A DNA stretch of 64,000 bases from Streptomyces sp. TLI_171 (GCF_003610255.1 NZ_RAPS01000001.1:5084001-5148000), one strand, 5' to 3'. Counted from the stretch's first letter, positions 7,693-16,356 are shown. The notes: generated from the letters alone by a model not told the origin. Program-made: numbers and translations.

Positions 7693-9906
7693 ATGACCGT
7701 ACTCGACACCGTCACCACCGCCCGACCCGACACCGCCGACTGGACCTGGACCACCCGGGCCGGCCTGCGGGTCACCCGCCGCACCGAGGCCGCGGGCAGC
7801 GCCGCCCTGGCCCGCACCCGGCTGGAGGCCGCCCTGGACGGGCGCAGCGGAATGCTCGCCTTCCAGGGCGAACACAGAGCCGTCGGCTACGTCGACCCGC
7901 CGCTGGTGCTGACCGGCCGCGGCGAGGCGGTCGAGCTGCGCGCGCTGAACGCCCGCGGCCGGCTGCTGCTGCCCGTCCTGCGCGCGGCCGTGGCCGGGGT
8001 GGTCGAGCTGGCAGCCGACGGACCCGACCGGCTGCACGGCCGGCTGCCCGCCGGGGCGGAGGGCTTCCGCGAGGAGGACCGCACCCGGCACGCCGGGGTC
8101 TTCACCGCCGTCCGCGCGCTCACCGCGGCGCTCGCCGCCCCCGACGACGCGCTGCTCGGCCTGTACGGGGCGTTCGGCTACGACCTGGTGCTGCAGCTCC
8201 AGCGGGTGACGCCGCGTCAGGAGCGCGCCGCCGAGGACCGCGACCTGGTGCTCCACCTGCCCGACGAGATCGTCGAGTTCGACCTGCGCCGGGACGAGGC
8301 CGTCCGGCACCGCTACGCGTTCGAGGTCGACGGCCGGAGCACCGCCGACCTGCCCGGCGGCACCCCGGAGCAGGCGTTCCGCCCCGGGACGCCCGCCGAG
8401 GAGCGCGACCACCGGCCCGGCGAGTACGCCGAGGTGGTGGCCCGGGCGATGCCGCTGTTCCGCTCCGGGGACCTGTTCGAGGTGGTGCCGGGCCAGGTGT
8501 TCCGGCGCGGCTGCCCCGCGCCGCCGTCCGAGCTGTTCCGCCGGCTGCGGGAGACCAACCCGGCGCCGCACAGCCTGCTGATGAACCTCGGCGGCGGCGA
8601 GTACCTGGTCGGCGCGTCCCCCGAGATGTTCGTCCGGGTCCGCCGCGAGCTCGGCGCGGACGGCGACCGGCTGGTGGTGGAGTCCGCGCCGATCAGCGGC
8701 ACCGCCGCCCGCGGCCGGGACGCGGTCGAGGACGCCGAGCGGATCCGCGAACTGCTCTCCTCCGAGAAGGAGGAGTCCGAGCTCACCATGTGCACCGACG
8801 TGGACCGCAACGACAAGGCCCGGGTCTGCCTGCCCGGCACCGTGCGGATCACCGCCCGGCGCAGCATCGAGCTGTACTCCACGCTGATCCACACCGTCGA
8901 CCGGGTGGAGGGCGTGCTCGCCCCCGACCGGGACGCGCTGGACGGCTTCCTCACCCACCTGTGGGCGGTCACCGTCACCGGCGCGCCCAAGCTCGCCGCC
9001 GTCGAGTTCCTGGAGCGCGAGGAGCGCTCGCCGCGCCGCTGGTACGGCGGCGCGGTCGGCCGGATCGGCTTCGACGGCACCCTGGAGACCGTGCTGACCC
9101 TGCGCACCGTGCAGATCCGCGACGGCGTCGCCACCGTACGGGCCGGCGCCACCCTGCTGCACGACTCGGTGCCGGCCGCCGAGGAGGCCGAGACCGAGCT
9201 CAAGGCCGCCGCCCTGCTGAACGTGCTGCGACCGGAGCGCCCCCGCCGCGCCGCCGCGCCCGCGCTGCCCGCGGCCCGCCGCGGCGGCCCCGGCGAGGGA
9301 CGGCGGATCCTGCTGATCGACCACCGCGACTCCTTCGTCCAGTGCCTCGCCGACTACCTGCGGCGCACCGGCGCCACCGTCGACACCTACCGGGCCGGCC
9401 GGCACCTGTCGCTGCTCAAGCGCGAGAACCCCGACCTGGTGGTGCTCTCGCCCGGCCCCGGCCGCCCGCACGACTTCGCGGTCGGCGCGACCATCGCCGA
9501 GGCCCGCCGGCTGCGGCTGCCGGTGTTCGGGGTCTGCCTCGGACTGCAGGGCATGGTCGAGTACTTCGGCGGCCAACTCGGCGTGCTGGACCGGCCGGTG
9601 CACGGCAAGCCGTCCACCGTGCAGGTCGTCGAGGCCGACAGCCCGCTGCTGGCCGGCCTGCCCGGCGAGTTCCGGGTCGGCCGCTACCACTCGCTGTACG
9701 CACTGCCCGACCGGCTGCCCGCCGAGCTGCGGATCACCGCCCGGACCGCCGACGGCGTGCCGATGGCGATCGAGCACCGCGAGGAGCCGCTGGCCGCCGT
9801 CCAGTTCCACCCCGAATCGCTGATGAGCGGTCAGGACGCGGTGGGGGAGCGGCTGATCGGCAACGCCGTCGCCGCCCTCGCCCGCCGCCCCGCCCCCACC
9901 CGCTGA
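7693..9906 (+). CDS. Anthranilate synthase, fused TrpE(G) type
   Basis: 737-residue fusion of an aminating chorismate synthase domain (about 1-525) and a glutamine amidotransferase domain (about 535-737). The N-terminal part has the GYVDPPLVL and ALNARGRLLLPVL patterns of rhizobial/Azospirillum TrpE(G) proteins. Later motifs are PISGTAARG, CTDVDRNDKARVC and VTGAPKLAAVEFL, typical of chorismate-using enzymes. The amidotransferase carries Cys615 (GVCLGLQG) and His706/Glu708 (QFHPES). It forms anthranilate from chorismate and glutamine. PhzE-like 2-amino-2-deoxyisochorismate synthesis is a possible alternative, but no phzD/phzF-type partner is present. ATG 7693 follows GAGGAG. It is probably a dedicated copy for the metabolite rather than the tryptophan enzyme. 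Confidence 0.85.
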   Translation: MTVLDTVTTARPDTADWTWTTRAGLRVTRRTEAAGSAALARTRLEAALDGRSGMLAFQGEHRAVGYVDPPLVLTGRGEAVELRALNARGRLLLPVLRAAVAGVVELAADGPDRLHGRLPAGAEGFREEDRTRHAGVFTAVRALTAALAAPDDALLGLYGAFGYDLVLQLQRVTPRQERAAEDRDLVLHLPDEIVEFDLRRDEAVRHRYAFEVDGRSTADLPGGTPEQAFRPGTPAEERDHRPGEYAEVVARAMPLFRSGDLFEVVPGQVFRRGCPAPPSELFRRLRETNPAPHSLLMNLGGGEYLVGASPEMFVRVRRELGADGDRLVVESAPISGTAARGRDAVEDAERIRELLSSEKEESELTMCTDVDRNDKARVCLPGTVRITARRSIELYSTLIHTVDRVEGVLAPDRDALDGFLTHLWAVTVTGAPKLAAVEFLEREERSPRRWYGGAVGRIGFDGTLETVLTLRTVQIRDGVATVRAGATLLHDSVPAAEEAETELKAAALLNVLRPERPRRAAAPALPAARRGGPGEGRRILLIDHRDSFVQCLADYLRRTGATVDTYRAGRHLSLLKRENPDLVVLSPGPGRPHDFAVGATIAEARRLRLPVFGVCLGLQGMVEYFGGQLGVLDRPVHGKPSTVQVVEADSPLLAGLPGEFRVGRYHSLYALPDRLPAELRITARTADGVPMAIEHREEPLAAVQFHPESLMSGQDAVGERLIGNAVAALARRPAPTR

Positions 9907-9976
9907 CCCCGTCCCGCGACCCCGGTCACCACAGAGAGGAGTGCTGCGGCGGGACCGCTCCGCGCAGCCCACACCC

Positions 9977-11353
9977 ATGACGATCACCGAGCTCGAAGCC
10001 CCCGTCCTCCCGTTCGCCGCCCGGCCGCAGGACTCCTGGCGCGACCTGCCCGCCCGGCAGCAGCCCGACTGGCCCGACCCGGTGGCGCTGCGCCGGGTGC
10101 TCGACGAACTCGCCGGGGCCCGCCCGCTGGTCTCGGCCGGCCAGTGCGACCGGCTGCGCAACCGGCTGGCCGCGGTCGCCCGCGGCGAGGCGTTCCTGCT
10201 GCAGGGCGGCGACTGCGCGGAGTCCTTCGACGGGGTCTCGGCCAACCAGGTCCGCGACAAGATCCAGACCCTCCAGCAGATGGCCCTGGTGCTCACCCAG
10301 GCCTCCTCGCTGCCGGTGGTCAAGCTCGGCCGGATGGCCGGCCAGTACGCCAAGCCGCGCTCCAGCGGCCACGAGACCCGCGACGGCGTCACCCTGCCCT
10401 CCTACCGGGGCGACGCCGTCAACGGCGCGGCCTTCACCGCCGCCGACCGCACGCCCGACCCGGAGCGGCTGCGCACCGCCTACCTGACCAGCGCCCGCAC
10501 CCTGGAGCTGATCCGCGCCGCCAGCGAGGGCAGCAGCGCCGACCTGGAGCGGGTGCACGCCTGGAACCGCGACTTCGTGTCCGGCTCGCCCGCCCGCGAC
10601 CGCTACCGCGGCCCGGTCGAGGACTTCGCGGTGACGCTGCGGCTGCTGCGCGCCTTCGGGACCCGCGGCGACTTCGGCGGCGCGGCCGAGGTGTTCACCA
10701 GCCACGAGGCGCTGCTGCTGGACTACGAGGCCGCGCTGACCCGGACCGACCCGTTCACCGGCGGGCGCTACGCCCTCTCCGCCCACCAGCTGTGGATCGG
10801 CGAGCGGACCCGCGAGCCCGGCGGCGCGCACGTCGAGTTCGCGGCCGGCATCCGCAACCCGGTGGCGGTCAAGATCGGTCCGACGGCGGAGCCCGACGAG
10901 GTGCTGGAGCTGGTCCGCCGGATCGACCCGCAGGGCGAGCCCGGCCGGCTCACCCTGATCGCCCGGATGGGCGCCGACCTGGTCCGCGACCGCCTGCCGC
11001 GGCTGGTGGCCCGGCTGGCCGCCGCCGGGTCCGCGGTCGCCTGGGTGTGCGACCCGATGCACGGCAACACGGTCGGCACGCCGAGCGGCCACAAGACCCG
11101 GCGGCTGGACGACGTGATGGACGAGGTGGCCGGCTTCTTCGAGGTCCACCGCGCGCTCGGCACCCACCCCGGCGGCCTGCACCTGGAGCTCACCGGCGAG
11201 GAGGTCACCGAGTGCGTCGGCGGCTCCCAGGAGGTCACCCTCGGCGACCTGCCGCGCCGCTACGAGACCACCTGCGACCCGCGGCTCAACCGCAGCCAGT
11301 CGCTCGACCTGGCGTTCCGCACCGCCGAACTGCTGGGCGACGGCTGGCGCTGA
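9977..11353 (+). CDS. Class II 3-deoxy-7-phosphoheptulonate (DAHP) synthase
   Basis: First enzyme of the shikimate pathway (PEP + erythrose-4-phosphate to DAHP). 458 residues, plant-like class II family, with motifs FLLQGGDCAESF, KIGPTAEPDE, WVCDPMHGNT and VTECVGGSQEV. Its place after the anthranilate synthase suggests it boosts chorismate supply for the cluster, like PhzC in phenazine clusters. The ATG at 9977 gives normal length but sits 36 nt from the best Shine-Dalgarno (GAGAGGAG ending at 9941). A GTG at 9941 is in frame but overlaps that Shine-Dalgarno, so the exact start is uncertain. It is cotranscribed with the two upstream genes judging from the 70-bp gap without terminator. Confidence 0.9.
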   Translation: MTITELEAPVLPFAARPQDSWRDLPARQQPDWPDPVALRRVLDELAGARPLVSAGQCDRLRNRLAAVARGEAFLLQGGDCAESFDGVSANQVRDKIQTLQQMALVLTQASSLPVVKLGRMAGQYAKPRSSGHETRDGVTLPSYRGDAVNGAAFTAADRTPDPERLRTAYLTSARTLELIRAASEGSSADLERVHAWNRDFVSGSPARDRYRGPVEDFAVTLRLLRAFGTRGDFGGAAEVFTSHEALLLDYEAALTRTDPFTGGRYALSAHQLWIGERTREPGGAHVEFAAGIRNPVAVKIGPTAEPDEVLELVRRIDPQGEPGRLTLIARMGADLVRDRLPRLVARLAAAGSAVAWVCDPMHGNTVGTPSGHKTRRLDDVMDEVAGFFEVHRALGTHPGGLHLELTGEEVTECVGGSQEVTLGDLPRRYETTCDPRLNRSQSLDLAFRTAELLGDGWR

Positions 11354-11383
11354 CCCGTCCCGCCCGGGCCGGCCGCCGGACGG

Positions 11384-11416
11384 CTCCAGGGCCGTTCGAG
11401 CGGCCCGCCGCACAAT
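11384..11416 (+). promoter_or_regulatory. SARP-type promoter of the first KAS III gene
   Basis: CTCCAGG (11384-11390), 4 bp, TTCGAGC (11395-11401), 9 bp, -10 element CACAAT (11411-11416). Same spacing as the sites at 2069, 12536, 19432 and 21552. The start codon lies 50 bp downstream. Confidence 0.65.
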
Positions 11417-11465
11417 CGGCCCGTCCGGCGTCCGCCCGGACCCCCGAGCCCTCCAGGAGGTCCCC

Positions 11466-12476
11466 GTGCAGGTCGACAGCGTGTTCATCAGGGCGCTCGG
11501 CGCGTTCCTTCCCGAGTCCGTCCCGCCGCCGGCCCCCGACGAGCAGTCCTCGGAGGCCGGCGGCCTGACCGGGGCGCTGGTCGCGGGCGAGGTCGCGCCG
11601 CCGGAACTCGCGGTCCGCGCGGTGCGGCAGGCCTTCGAGCGGGGCGGCGTCGACCCGGCGGAGATCTCCCTACTGCTGCACGCCTCGGTCTTCCACCAGG
11701 GTCCCGACGGCTGGCTGCCGCCCGCCTACATCGCCCGCGAGACGCTGGGCACCGCGGTGCCCGCGATCGAGATCCGGCAGGGCTGCAACGGCCTGTTCAG
11801 CGGCCTGGAGCTGGCCGTCGACCACCTGGCGGCGGACGGGTCCCGGCAGGCGGTGCTGCTCACCTCGGCGGAGAACTTCGACAACCCGCTGGTCGACCGG
11901 TGGACCGCCCACCCCGGCTCCTACCTGGGCGACGGCGCGGTCGCGCTGGTCGCCGACCGGAGCGGCGGGTTCGCCCGGCTGCGCTCGCTGGCCACCGTCT
12001 CGGTGCCCGAGCTGGAGCAGCTGCACCGCGGCACCCGGCCGCTCTTCCCGCCCGGCGCCACGTCCGGCCAGAAGCTCGAATTCGGCGCCCGCGCCAAGGA
12101 GTTCGGCGAGCTCAACCTGGTGCCGGACGGCCAGCAGCGGCTCGCCAAGGCCCGCGACGAGGTGCTCGCCCGGGTGCTCGCCGAAGCCGGCACCGAGCTG
12201 GACGAGGTGGCCTGGGTGGTGTCGATGAACAACTCCCGCCCGCACGTGGCGAAGCGGCTGATCGAGCCGCTCGGCCTGCCGATGAGCCGCTCCGGCTGGG
12301 AGTACGGGCGCGGCTTCGGGCACCTCGGGGCCTGCGACCAGTTCGTCACCCTGGAGCGGATCGTCGCCGCGGGCCGGGTCGCCCCCGGTGACAAGGTGCT
12401 GATGCTCGGCGTCGGCCCCGGCATCTCGATCGGCGGCGCCGTGGTCGAGATCCTCTCGGTCCCGGCCTGGAACTGA
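11466..12476 (+). CDS. KAS III-like acyltransferase (CerJ/PtmR type), first copy
   Basis: 336-residue thiolase-fold protein of the ketoacyl synthase III family. Instead of acting in fatty acid initiation, the CerJ/PtmR subgroup moves an acyl group from CoA or a carrier to a sugar or aglycone. The nucleophile is Cys107 (EIRQGCNGLF). In place of the FabH GNTSAAS segment it has GHLGACDQF (His286, Asp291), as in this subgroup. The position of the FabH HQAN histidine reads SMNNSRP (residues 253-259), so the usual His seems absent, unlike the second copy. GTG 11466 follows CCAGGAGG. The likely donor is the aminobenzoyl-CoA made by the upstream operon; this is inference. Confidence 0.82.
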   Translation: MQVDSVFIRALGAFLPESVPPPAPDEQSSEAGGLTGALVAGEVAPPELAVRAVRQAFERGGVDPAEISLLLHASVFHQGPDGWLPPAYIARETLGTAVPAIEIRQGCNGLFSGLELAVDHLAADGSRQAVLLTSAENFDNPLVDRWTAHPGSYLGDGAVALVADRSGGFARLRSLATVSVPELEQLHRGTRPLFPPGATSGQKLEFGARAKEFGELNLVPDGQQRLAKARDEVLARVLAEAGTELDEVAWVVSMNNSRPHVAKRLIEPLGLPMSRSGWEYGRGFGHLGACDQFVTLERIVAAGRVAPGDKVLMLGVGPGISIGGAVVEILSVPAWN

Positions 12477-12535
12477 CCTCCCCACACCTCCTCGCGGCGC
12501 GCCACCCGGGCGCCCGGCCAGGGACGCGATCACGA

Positions 12536-12568
12536 CTCGACCGGGCCTTGAGCGGTCCCGGTCAGACT
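12536..12568 (+). promoter_or_regulatory. SARP-type promoter of the second KAS III gene
   Basis: CTCGACC (12536-12542), 4 bp, CTTGAGC (12547-12553), 9 bp, -10 element CAGACT (12563-12568). Geometry identical to the other cluster sites. Confidence 0.62.
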
Positions 12569-12632
12569 CGTGGCGCCCCGGCCGGGCGCCCGACGCGTAC
12601 CGGCAGCCGCCCCACAGCGAGGAGAACCAACC

Positions 12633-13673
12633 GTGCGGACCCCGGACACCTACCTGGGCGCGCTGGGCGTCCACCTCCCCGACCACCTGCCGGTCGAGGC
12701 CGCGATAGCCGACGGACGCTGCGCCGCCGAGCAGTTGGAGGTCCACGGCCTCACCGGCGCGTACGCCGCCCCGAACACGCCGGCCCCCGAGCTGGCCGTG
12801 CTGGCCGGGCGCGCCGCGCTGGAGCGCTACGGCTGGTCGGCGGAGGAGATCGACCTGTTCGTCCACGTCGACGTCTTCCACCAGGGCCTGGACCTGTTCC
12901 ACCCGGCGGCCTACGTGCAGCGCAGCCTGGGCGGCCGCGCGGTGCCCTCGTACGAGCTGCGGCAGGCGTGCACCGGCGTGCTGGCCGCGTTCGAGCTGGC
13001 CGCCGCGCAGCTGGCCGTGGTGCCGGAGCGGCAGTCCGCGCTGATCACCACCGGCGACAACTTCTCGCACCCGCAGACCGACCGCTGGCGGCTCGCCCCC
13101 GGCTTCCTGTTCGGCGACGTCGGCACCGCGGTCGTGCTGACCCGGCGCCCCGGCTTCGCCCGGCTGCGCGCGGTCAACACCGAGACCTTCGCGGCGCTGG
13201 AGCAGATGCACCGCGGCACCGAGCCGATGTACCCGCCGGCCGCGCCGCTGCGCGAACCGATCAGCCTGGCCGACCGGATGCAGCAGTTCCGGGAGGACAG
13301 CCCGAACGCCGGGCTGGCCCGCGAGCTGCTGGTGAAGGGTCAGGAGGCGCTGATCCGGCGGACCTTGGAGGAGGCGGACACCGACCTCTCCGAGATCACC
13401 CGGGTGTCCTTCACGCACATGAGCGGCCCCGGCACCGAGGACCGGCTGATGAAGCCGCTCGGCCTGCCGATGGACCGCTCCACCTTCGAGATCGGCCGGG
13501 ACATCGGCCACGCGGGGGCCGGCGACCCGCTGATCGACCTGGACCAGCTGCTGATCGGCGGCGAACTGGCCGCCGGCGACAAGGTGCTGGTGGTCGGCCT
13601 GGGCGCGGGCGTGACGCTCGGCGCGGCGGTGATCGAGATCCTCGACCCGTCCCGGCACGCGGCGGCGGCCTGA
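12633..13673 (+). CDS. KAS III-like acyltransferase (CerJ/PtmR type), second copy
   Basis: 346 residues, homologous to the preceding gene: both share the VFHQG, [LM]HRGT.P and PLGLPM segments. Nucleophile Cys113 (ELRQACTGVL). The second histidine is present (His262 in FTHMSGPG), and the C-terminal motif is GHAGAGD (His293, Asp298). A Cys-His-Asp arrangement is what the CerJ group uses instead of Cys-His-Asn, so this copy looks fully competent. The GTG at 12633 is chosen because GGAG precedes it and the protein then begins like its paralogue; an ATG 63 bp upstream lies inside a Pro/Arg-rich extension. It has its own SARP-type promoter. A 2-aminobenzoyl transfer or a malonyl transfer are both possible. 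Confidence 0.82.
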   Translation: MRTPDTYLGALGVHLPDHLPVEAAIADGRCAAEQLEVHGLTGAYAAPNTPAPELAVLAGRAALERYGWSAEEIDLFVHVDVFHQGLDLFHPAAYVQRSLGGRAVPSYELRQACTGVLAAFELAAAQLAVVPERQSALITTGDNFSHPQTDRWRLAPGFLFGDVGTAVVLTRRPGFARLRAVNTETFAALEQMHRGTEPMYPPAAPLREPISLADRMQQFREDSPNAGLARELLVKGQEALIRRTLEEADTDLSEITRVSFTHMSGPGTEDRLMKPLGLPMDRSTFEIGRDIGHAGAGDPLIDLDQLLIGGELAAGDKVLVVGLGAGVTLGAAVIEILDPSRHAAAA

Positions 13674-13694
13674 GCGGGACTCCGCCGAATCCAC

Positions 13695-13726
13695 TTGCAA
13701 TTGGCCGCCGTTCAGGTAAATTGAAC
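13695..13726 (+). promoter_or_regulatory. Promoter and candidate TetR operator of the exporter gene
   Basis: TTGCAA (-35, 13695-13700), 16 bp, TAAATT (-10, 13717-13722) in an AT-rich patch. The inverted repeat GTTCA-N7-TGAAC (13710-13726) overlaps the -10, where a repressor would block transcription. This is the only cluster gene without a SARP-like box, consistent with control by the adjacent TetR protein. Confidence 0.5.
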
Positions 13727-13804
13727 ACCGATCAATCCACACTCGGTGGAGTTCTGGGATCACGGTCCGCAACGGCCGGCTATTCGAACACTTCTGGAGG
13801 AACC

Positions 13805-15514
13805 ATGAGTGCGTCATCGACTGCCGAGGGGCTCGCCCCCGCCGGCGGGCCGGCAGCGCTGATGAGCAGCCGGCAGGTCCGCTGGACCGTGGTCGGCGTC
13901 ATCCTGGCCGCGCTGCTCAGCGCACTGGACCAGGCGATCGTCGCGGTCGCCACGCTCCCGATCGTCCGGGACATCGACCCGGGCGCCAGCATCGACCTGA
14001 TGCCCTGGCTGGTCACCGCCTACATGCTGGCCTCGACCGCCACCCAGCCGCTCTACGGCCGGATCTCCGACATCTTCGGCGCCAAGAAGGTCTTCCTGGC
14101 CGCCGCGATGATCTTCGTGGCCGGCTCGGCGCTCTGCGGCGTCTCGCAGAGCATGGGCCAGCTGATCGCCGCCCGCGCCCTCCAGGGCCTGGGCGCCGGC
14201 GGCCTCTACAGCGTCTCGCTGATCGTCCTGGCCAGCGTCGTCGCCCCCAAGGACCGGGCCAAGTACCAGGGCCTGGCGGGCGTCGTCATCCTGGTCTCCA
14301 CCGTCCTCGGCCCGGTGCTCGGCGGCTACCTGACGGTCGACCACGCCGTGCTCGGCCTGCACACCTCCTGGCGCTGGATCTTCTACGTCAACCTGCCCAT
14401 CGGCCTGGTCGGCCTCGGCGTGGTCGCCTTCAACCTGAAGCTCCCCACCCGGGCCCGCTCCCGCAGCCTCGACGTGCTCGGCTCGCTGCTCGCCATGGCC
14501 GGCACCAGCGCCGTCCTGCTGTTCACCACCTGGGGCGGCAACCGCTACGACTGGACGTCCTGGCAGATCCTCTCGCTCGGCATCGGCGGCGTGGTGCTGC
14601 TCGGCCTGTTCGTCCTGCGCCAGGCCAAGGCCGCCGAGCCGGTCATCCCGCTGCGCCTGTTCCGCGAGCCGGTCGTCGCGGTCGCCACCCCGATGCTGTT
14701 CCTGGTCGGCTTCGCGCTGATGGGCGGCATCATCTACGTCGCCACCTACCTGCAGGTGGTGTTCGGCTACTCGCCCACCTCGGCCGGTCTGCACATGATG
14801 CCGCTGGTGGTCGGCATGCTCGGCTCCTCGATCGCCGCCGGCGAGCTGATCTCCAACAAGGGCGGCTACAAGATCTACCCGATCATCGGCTCCGCCGCCG
14901 CGGTCGCCGGCCTCGCCACCCTCAGCTTCATGACCCCCGACTCCTCCTACTGGCTGCTCGCGGTCGGCGTCTTCCTGCTCGGCATCGGCATGGGCCTGCT
15001 GATGACCATCCTGCTGCTCGCCGTGCAGAACGCCGTCCCGCAGCGCGACCTCGGCACCGGCACCACCACCGCCACCTACTTCCGCACCCTCGGCCAGTCC
15101 TTCGGCGCGGCGATCTTCGGCGCCGTCCTCTCCGCCAGTTACGACTCGCACATCGCCGGCAAGGGCGTCCAGGCCCCCGGTGAGCACGGCTTCCAGGCCG
15201 AGAAGCTGGCCCACCTCGCCGCCGGGGTCAGGACCGTCGTCATCCGCGCCTTCTCCGACGCCACCGACACCGTGTTCATGGTCTCCGCGGTCGTCCTGCT
15301 GGTCTCCCTCGCGCTCTCCTTCTTCCTGCGCGAGATGCCGCTGCGCACCATCAGCGACATGGACGTGCTCGACGTCGAGTACGGCCAGCTCAACCCGGAG
15401 GCCGCCGCCGAGCAGGCCGCCGAGCAGGCCGGCGACGCCGGCCGGCCGGCCCACGCCGACAGCGTCGGCAAGCCGGTGGACCGCAGCTCGCTGCGCGCGA
15501 CGGCGACCGAGTGA
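13805..15514 (+). CDS. MFS drug/metabolite exporter, 14-TM DHA2 (EmrB/QacA) family
   Basis: 569-residue integral membrane transporter, probably a proton-driven exporter of the cluster product and a self-resistance determinant. About 14 hydrophobic segments between residues 25 and 510. It has an early LSALDQAIVAVATLPIV segment (motif D1-like) and motif A GRISDIFGAKKVF after TM2. The C-terminal tail is Glu/Ala-rich and cytoplasmic. ATG 13805 follows GGAGG; the much longer frame upstream belongs to the shadow of the KAS III gene. Followed by a strong hairpin and a TetR gene. Confidence 0.9.
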   Translation: MSASSTAEGLAPAGGPAALMSSRQVRWTVVGVILAALLSALDQAIVAVATLPIVRDIDPGASIDLMPWLVTAYMLASTATQPLYGRISDIFGAKKVFLAAAMIFVAGSALCGVSQSMGQLIAARALQGLGAGGLYSVSLIVLASVVAPKDRAKYQGLAGVVILVSTVLGPVLGGYLTVDHAVLGLHTSWRWIFYVNLPIGLVGLGVVAFNLKLPTRARSRSLDVLGSLLAMAGTSAVLLFTTWGGNRYDWTSWQILSLGIGGVVLLGLFVLRQAKAAEPVIPLRLFREPVVAVATPMLFLVGFALMGGIIYVATYLQVVFGYSPTSAGLHMMPLVVGMLGSSIAAGELISNKGGYKIYPIIGSAAAVAGLATLSFMTPDSSYWLLAVGVFLLGIGMGLLMTILLLAVQNAVPQRDLGTGTTTATYFRTLGQSFGAAIFGAVLSASYDSHIAGKGVQAPGEHGFQAEKLAHLAAGVRTVVIRAFSDATDTVFMVSAVVLLVSLALSFFLREMPLRTISDMDVLDVEYGQLNPEAAAEQAAEQAGDAGRPAHADSVGKPVDRSSLRATATE

Positions 15515-15524
15515 GACCGGCAGC

Positions 15525-15560
15525 GACGGCCCCGGGAGCGTGCGGGCTCCCGGGGCCGTC
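15525..15560 (+). terminator. Terminator hairpin after the exporter
   Basis: Perfect 15-bp inverted repeat (15525-15539 with 15546-15560; arm GACGGCCCCGGGAGC) with a 6-nt loop, lying 11 bp after the exporter stop. Confidence 0.75.
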
Positions 15561-15585
15561 CCGTTCCCCGCGCCCGACCGGAGCG

Positions 15586-15600
15586 GGTTCGTCCGGAACC
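15586..15600. promoter_or_regulatory. Candidate TetR autoregulatory operator
   Basis: Inverted repeat GGTTC-N5-GAACC 45 bp upstream of the tetR start codon. It resembles the GTTCA/TGAAC repeat before the exporter but with a different spacer, so a shared operator is only a possibility. Confidence 0.3.
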
Positions 15601-15644
15601 ACCCGCCAGTGGCAAGCTGGGGACTGTTCGACAGGAGGAGACCC

Positions 15645-16292
15645 ATGGCACTGCGCCGCGAAGAGGTGATCTCGGCAGCCCTGGAGCTGCTCGACGAGGC
15701 GGGGCTCGACGCCCTGTCCACCCGCCGGCTCGCCCAGCGGCTCGGGGTGCAGCCCGGCGCCCTGTACTGGCACGTCGCCAACAAGCAGGAACTGCTCTCC
15801 GCGGTCGCCGACCGGATCCTCGGCGAGGTCGCCGACGCCCAGCTGCCCACCGGCGGCCCCTGGCAGGAGCAACTGCTCGACCTGGCCACCGCCATCCGCA
15901 GCGCCCTGCTCCGCCACCGCGAGGCGGCCCGCCTGGTGGCCACCGTGCCGCCCACCCCCGGCCCCAACAGCTCGATGCGGATCGCCGAACGGATGCTCGA
16001 CATCCTGCGCACGGCGGGCTTCCCGCTGGCCACCGCCGCGTACGGCAGCGACGCGCTGCTCAGCTACATCACCGGGTTCACCCTGCAGGAGCAGGCCGGC
16101 GAACCCCGCCCGCAGGACGGCGAGAAGGCCTCCGCGCTCTCCACCGAGCTGCGCACCGCGGGCTTCCCCAACATGGCGGACTGGGTGGTCGAGTGGTCCG
16201 ACGACCGGGTCGGCCCGTTCCTGGCCGGCCTCGACCTGTTCGTCCGCGGCCTGCAGGGCGTCCGCCACCCCGAGGAGGCGGCGGCCCGCTGA
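15645..16292 (+). CDS. TetR-family transcriptional repressor
   Basis: 215 residues. The N-terminal HTH (about residues 5-55: RREEVISAALELL, LSTRRLAQRLGVQPGALYWH) is of the TetA-repressor subtype, with a TetR_C-like ligand-binding region to the end. It follows the exporter gene in the same direction but behind a terminator, so it has its own promoter. Probable role: release the exporter promoter when the product or an intermediate accumulates. ATG 15645 follows CAGGAGGAG. Convergent with rmlC across a shared terminator. Confidence 0.88.
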   Translation: MALRREEVISAALELLDEAGLDALSTRRLAQRLGVQPGALYWHVANKQELLSAVADRILGEVADAQLPTGGPWQEQLLDLATAIRSALLRHREAARLVATVPPTPGPNSSMRIAERMLDILRTAGFPLATAAYGSDALLSYITGFTLQEQAGEPRPQDGEKASALSTELRTAGFPNMADWVVEWSDDRVGPFLAGLDLFVRGLQGVRHPEEAAAR

Positions 16293-16315
16293 CCGCCCCG
16301 GCCCAGGACAGCCGT

Positions 16316-16348
16316 CGACCCCCGCAGCCGGCCCGGCCGCGGGGGTCG
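16316..16348. terminator. Bidirectional terminator between tetR and rmlC
   Basis: 10-bp perfect stem CGACCCCCGC / GCGGGGGTCG with a 13-nt loop between two convergent genes. Confidence 0.65.
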
Positions 16349-16356
16349 TCCGTCCC

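Noticed and set aside
7693..11353. Phenazine-type pathway (PhzC plus PhzE)
   Set aside because: The synthase resembles TrpE(G) at its N-terminus, and no phzB, phzD, phzF or phzG homologue is present. An anthranilate-CoA ligase in the same operon points to anthranilate.
11466..13673. FabH-type initiation of fatty acid or type II polyketide synthesis
   Set aside because: No ACP, KS-alpha/beta or malonyltransferase gene is nearby, and both proteins carry the GH-x-GA-x-D motif of acyltransferase-type KAS III enzymes instead of the GNTSAAS motif of FabH.
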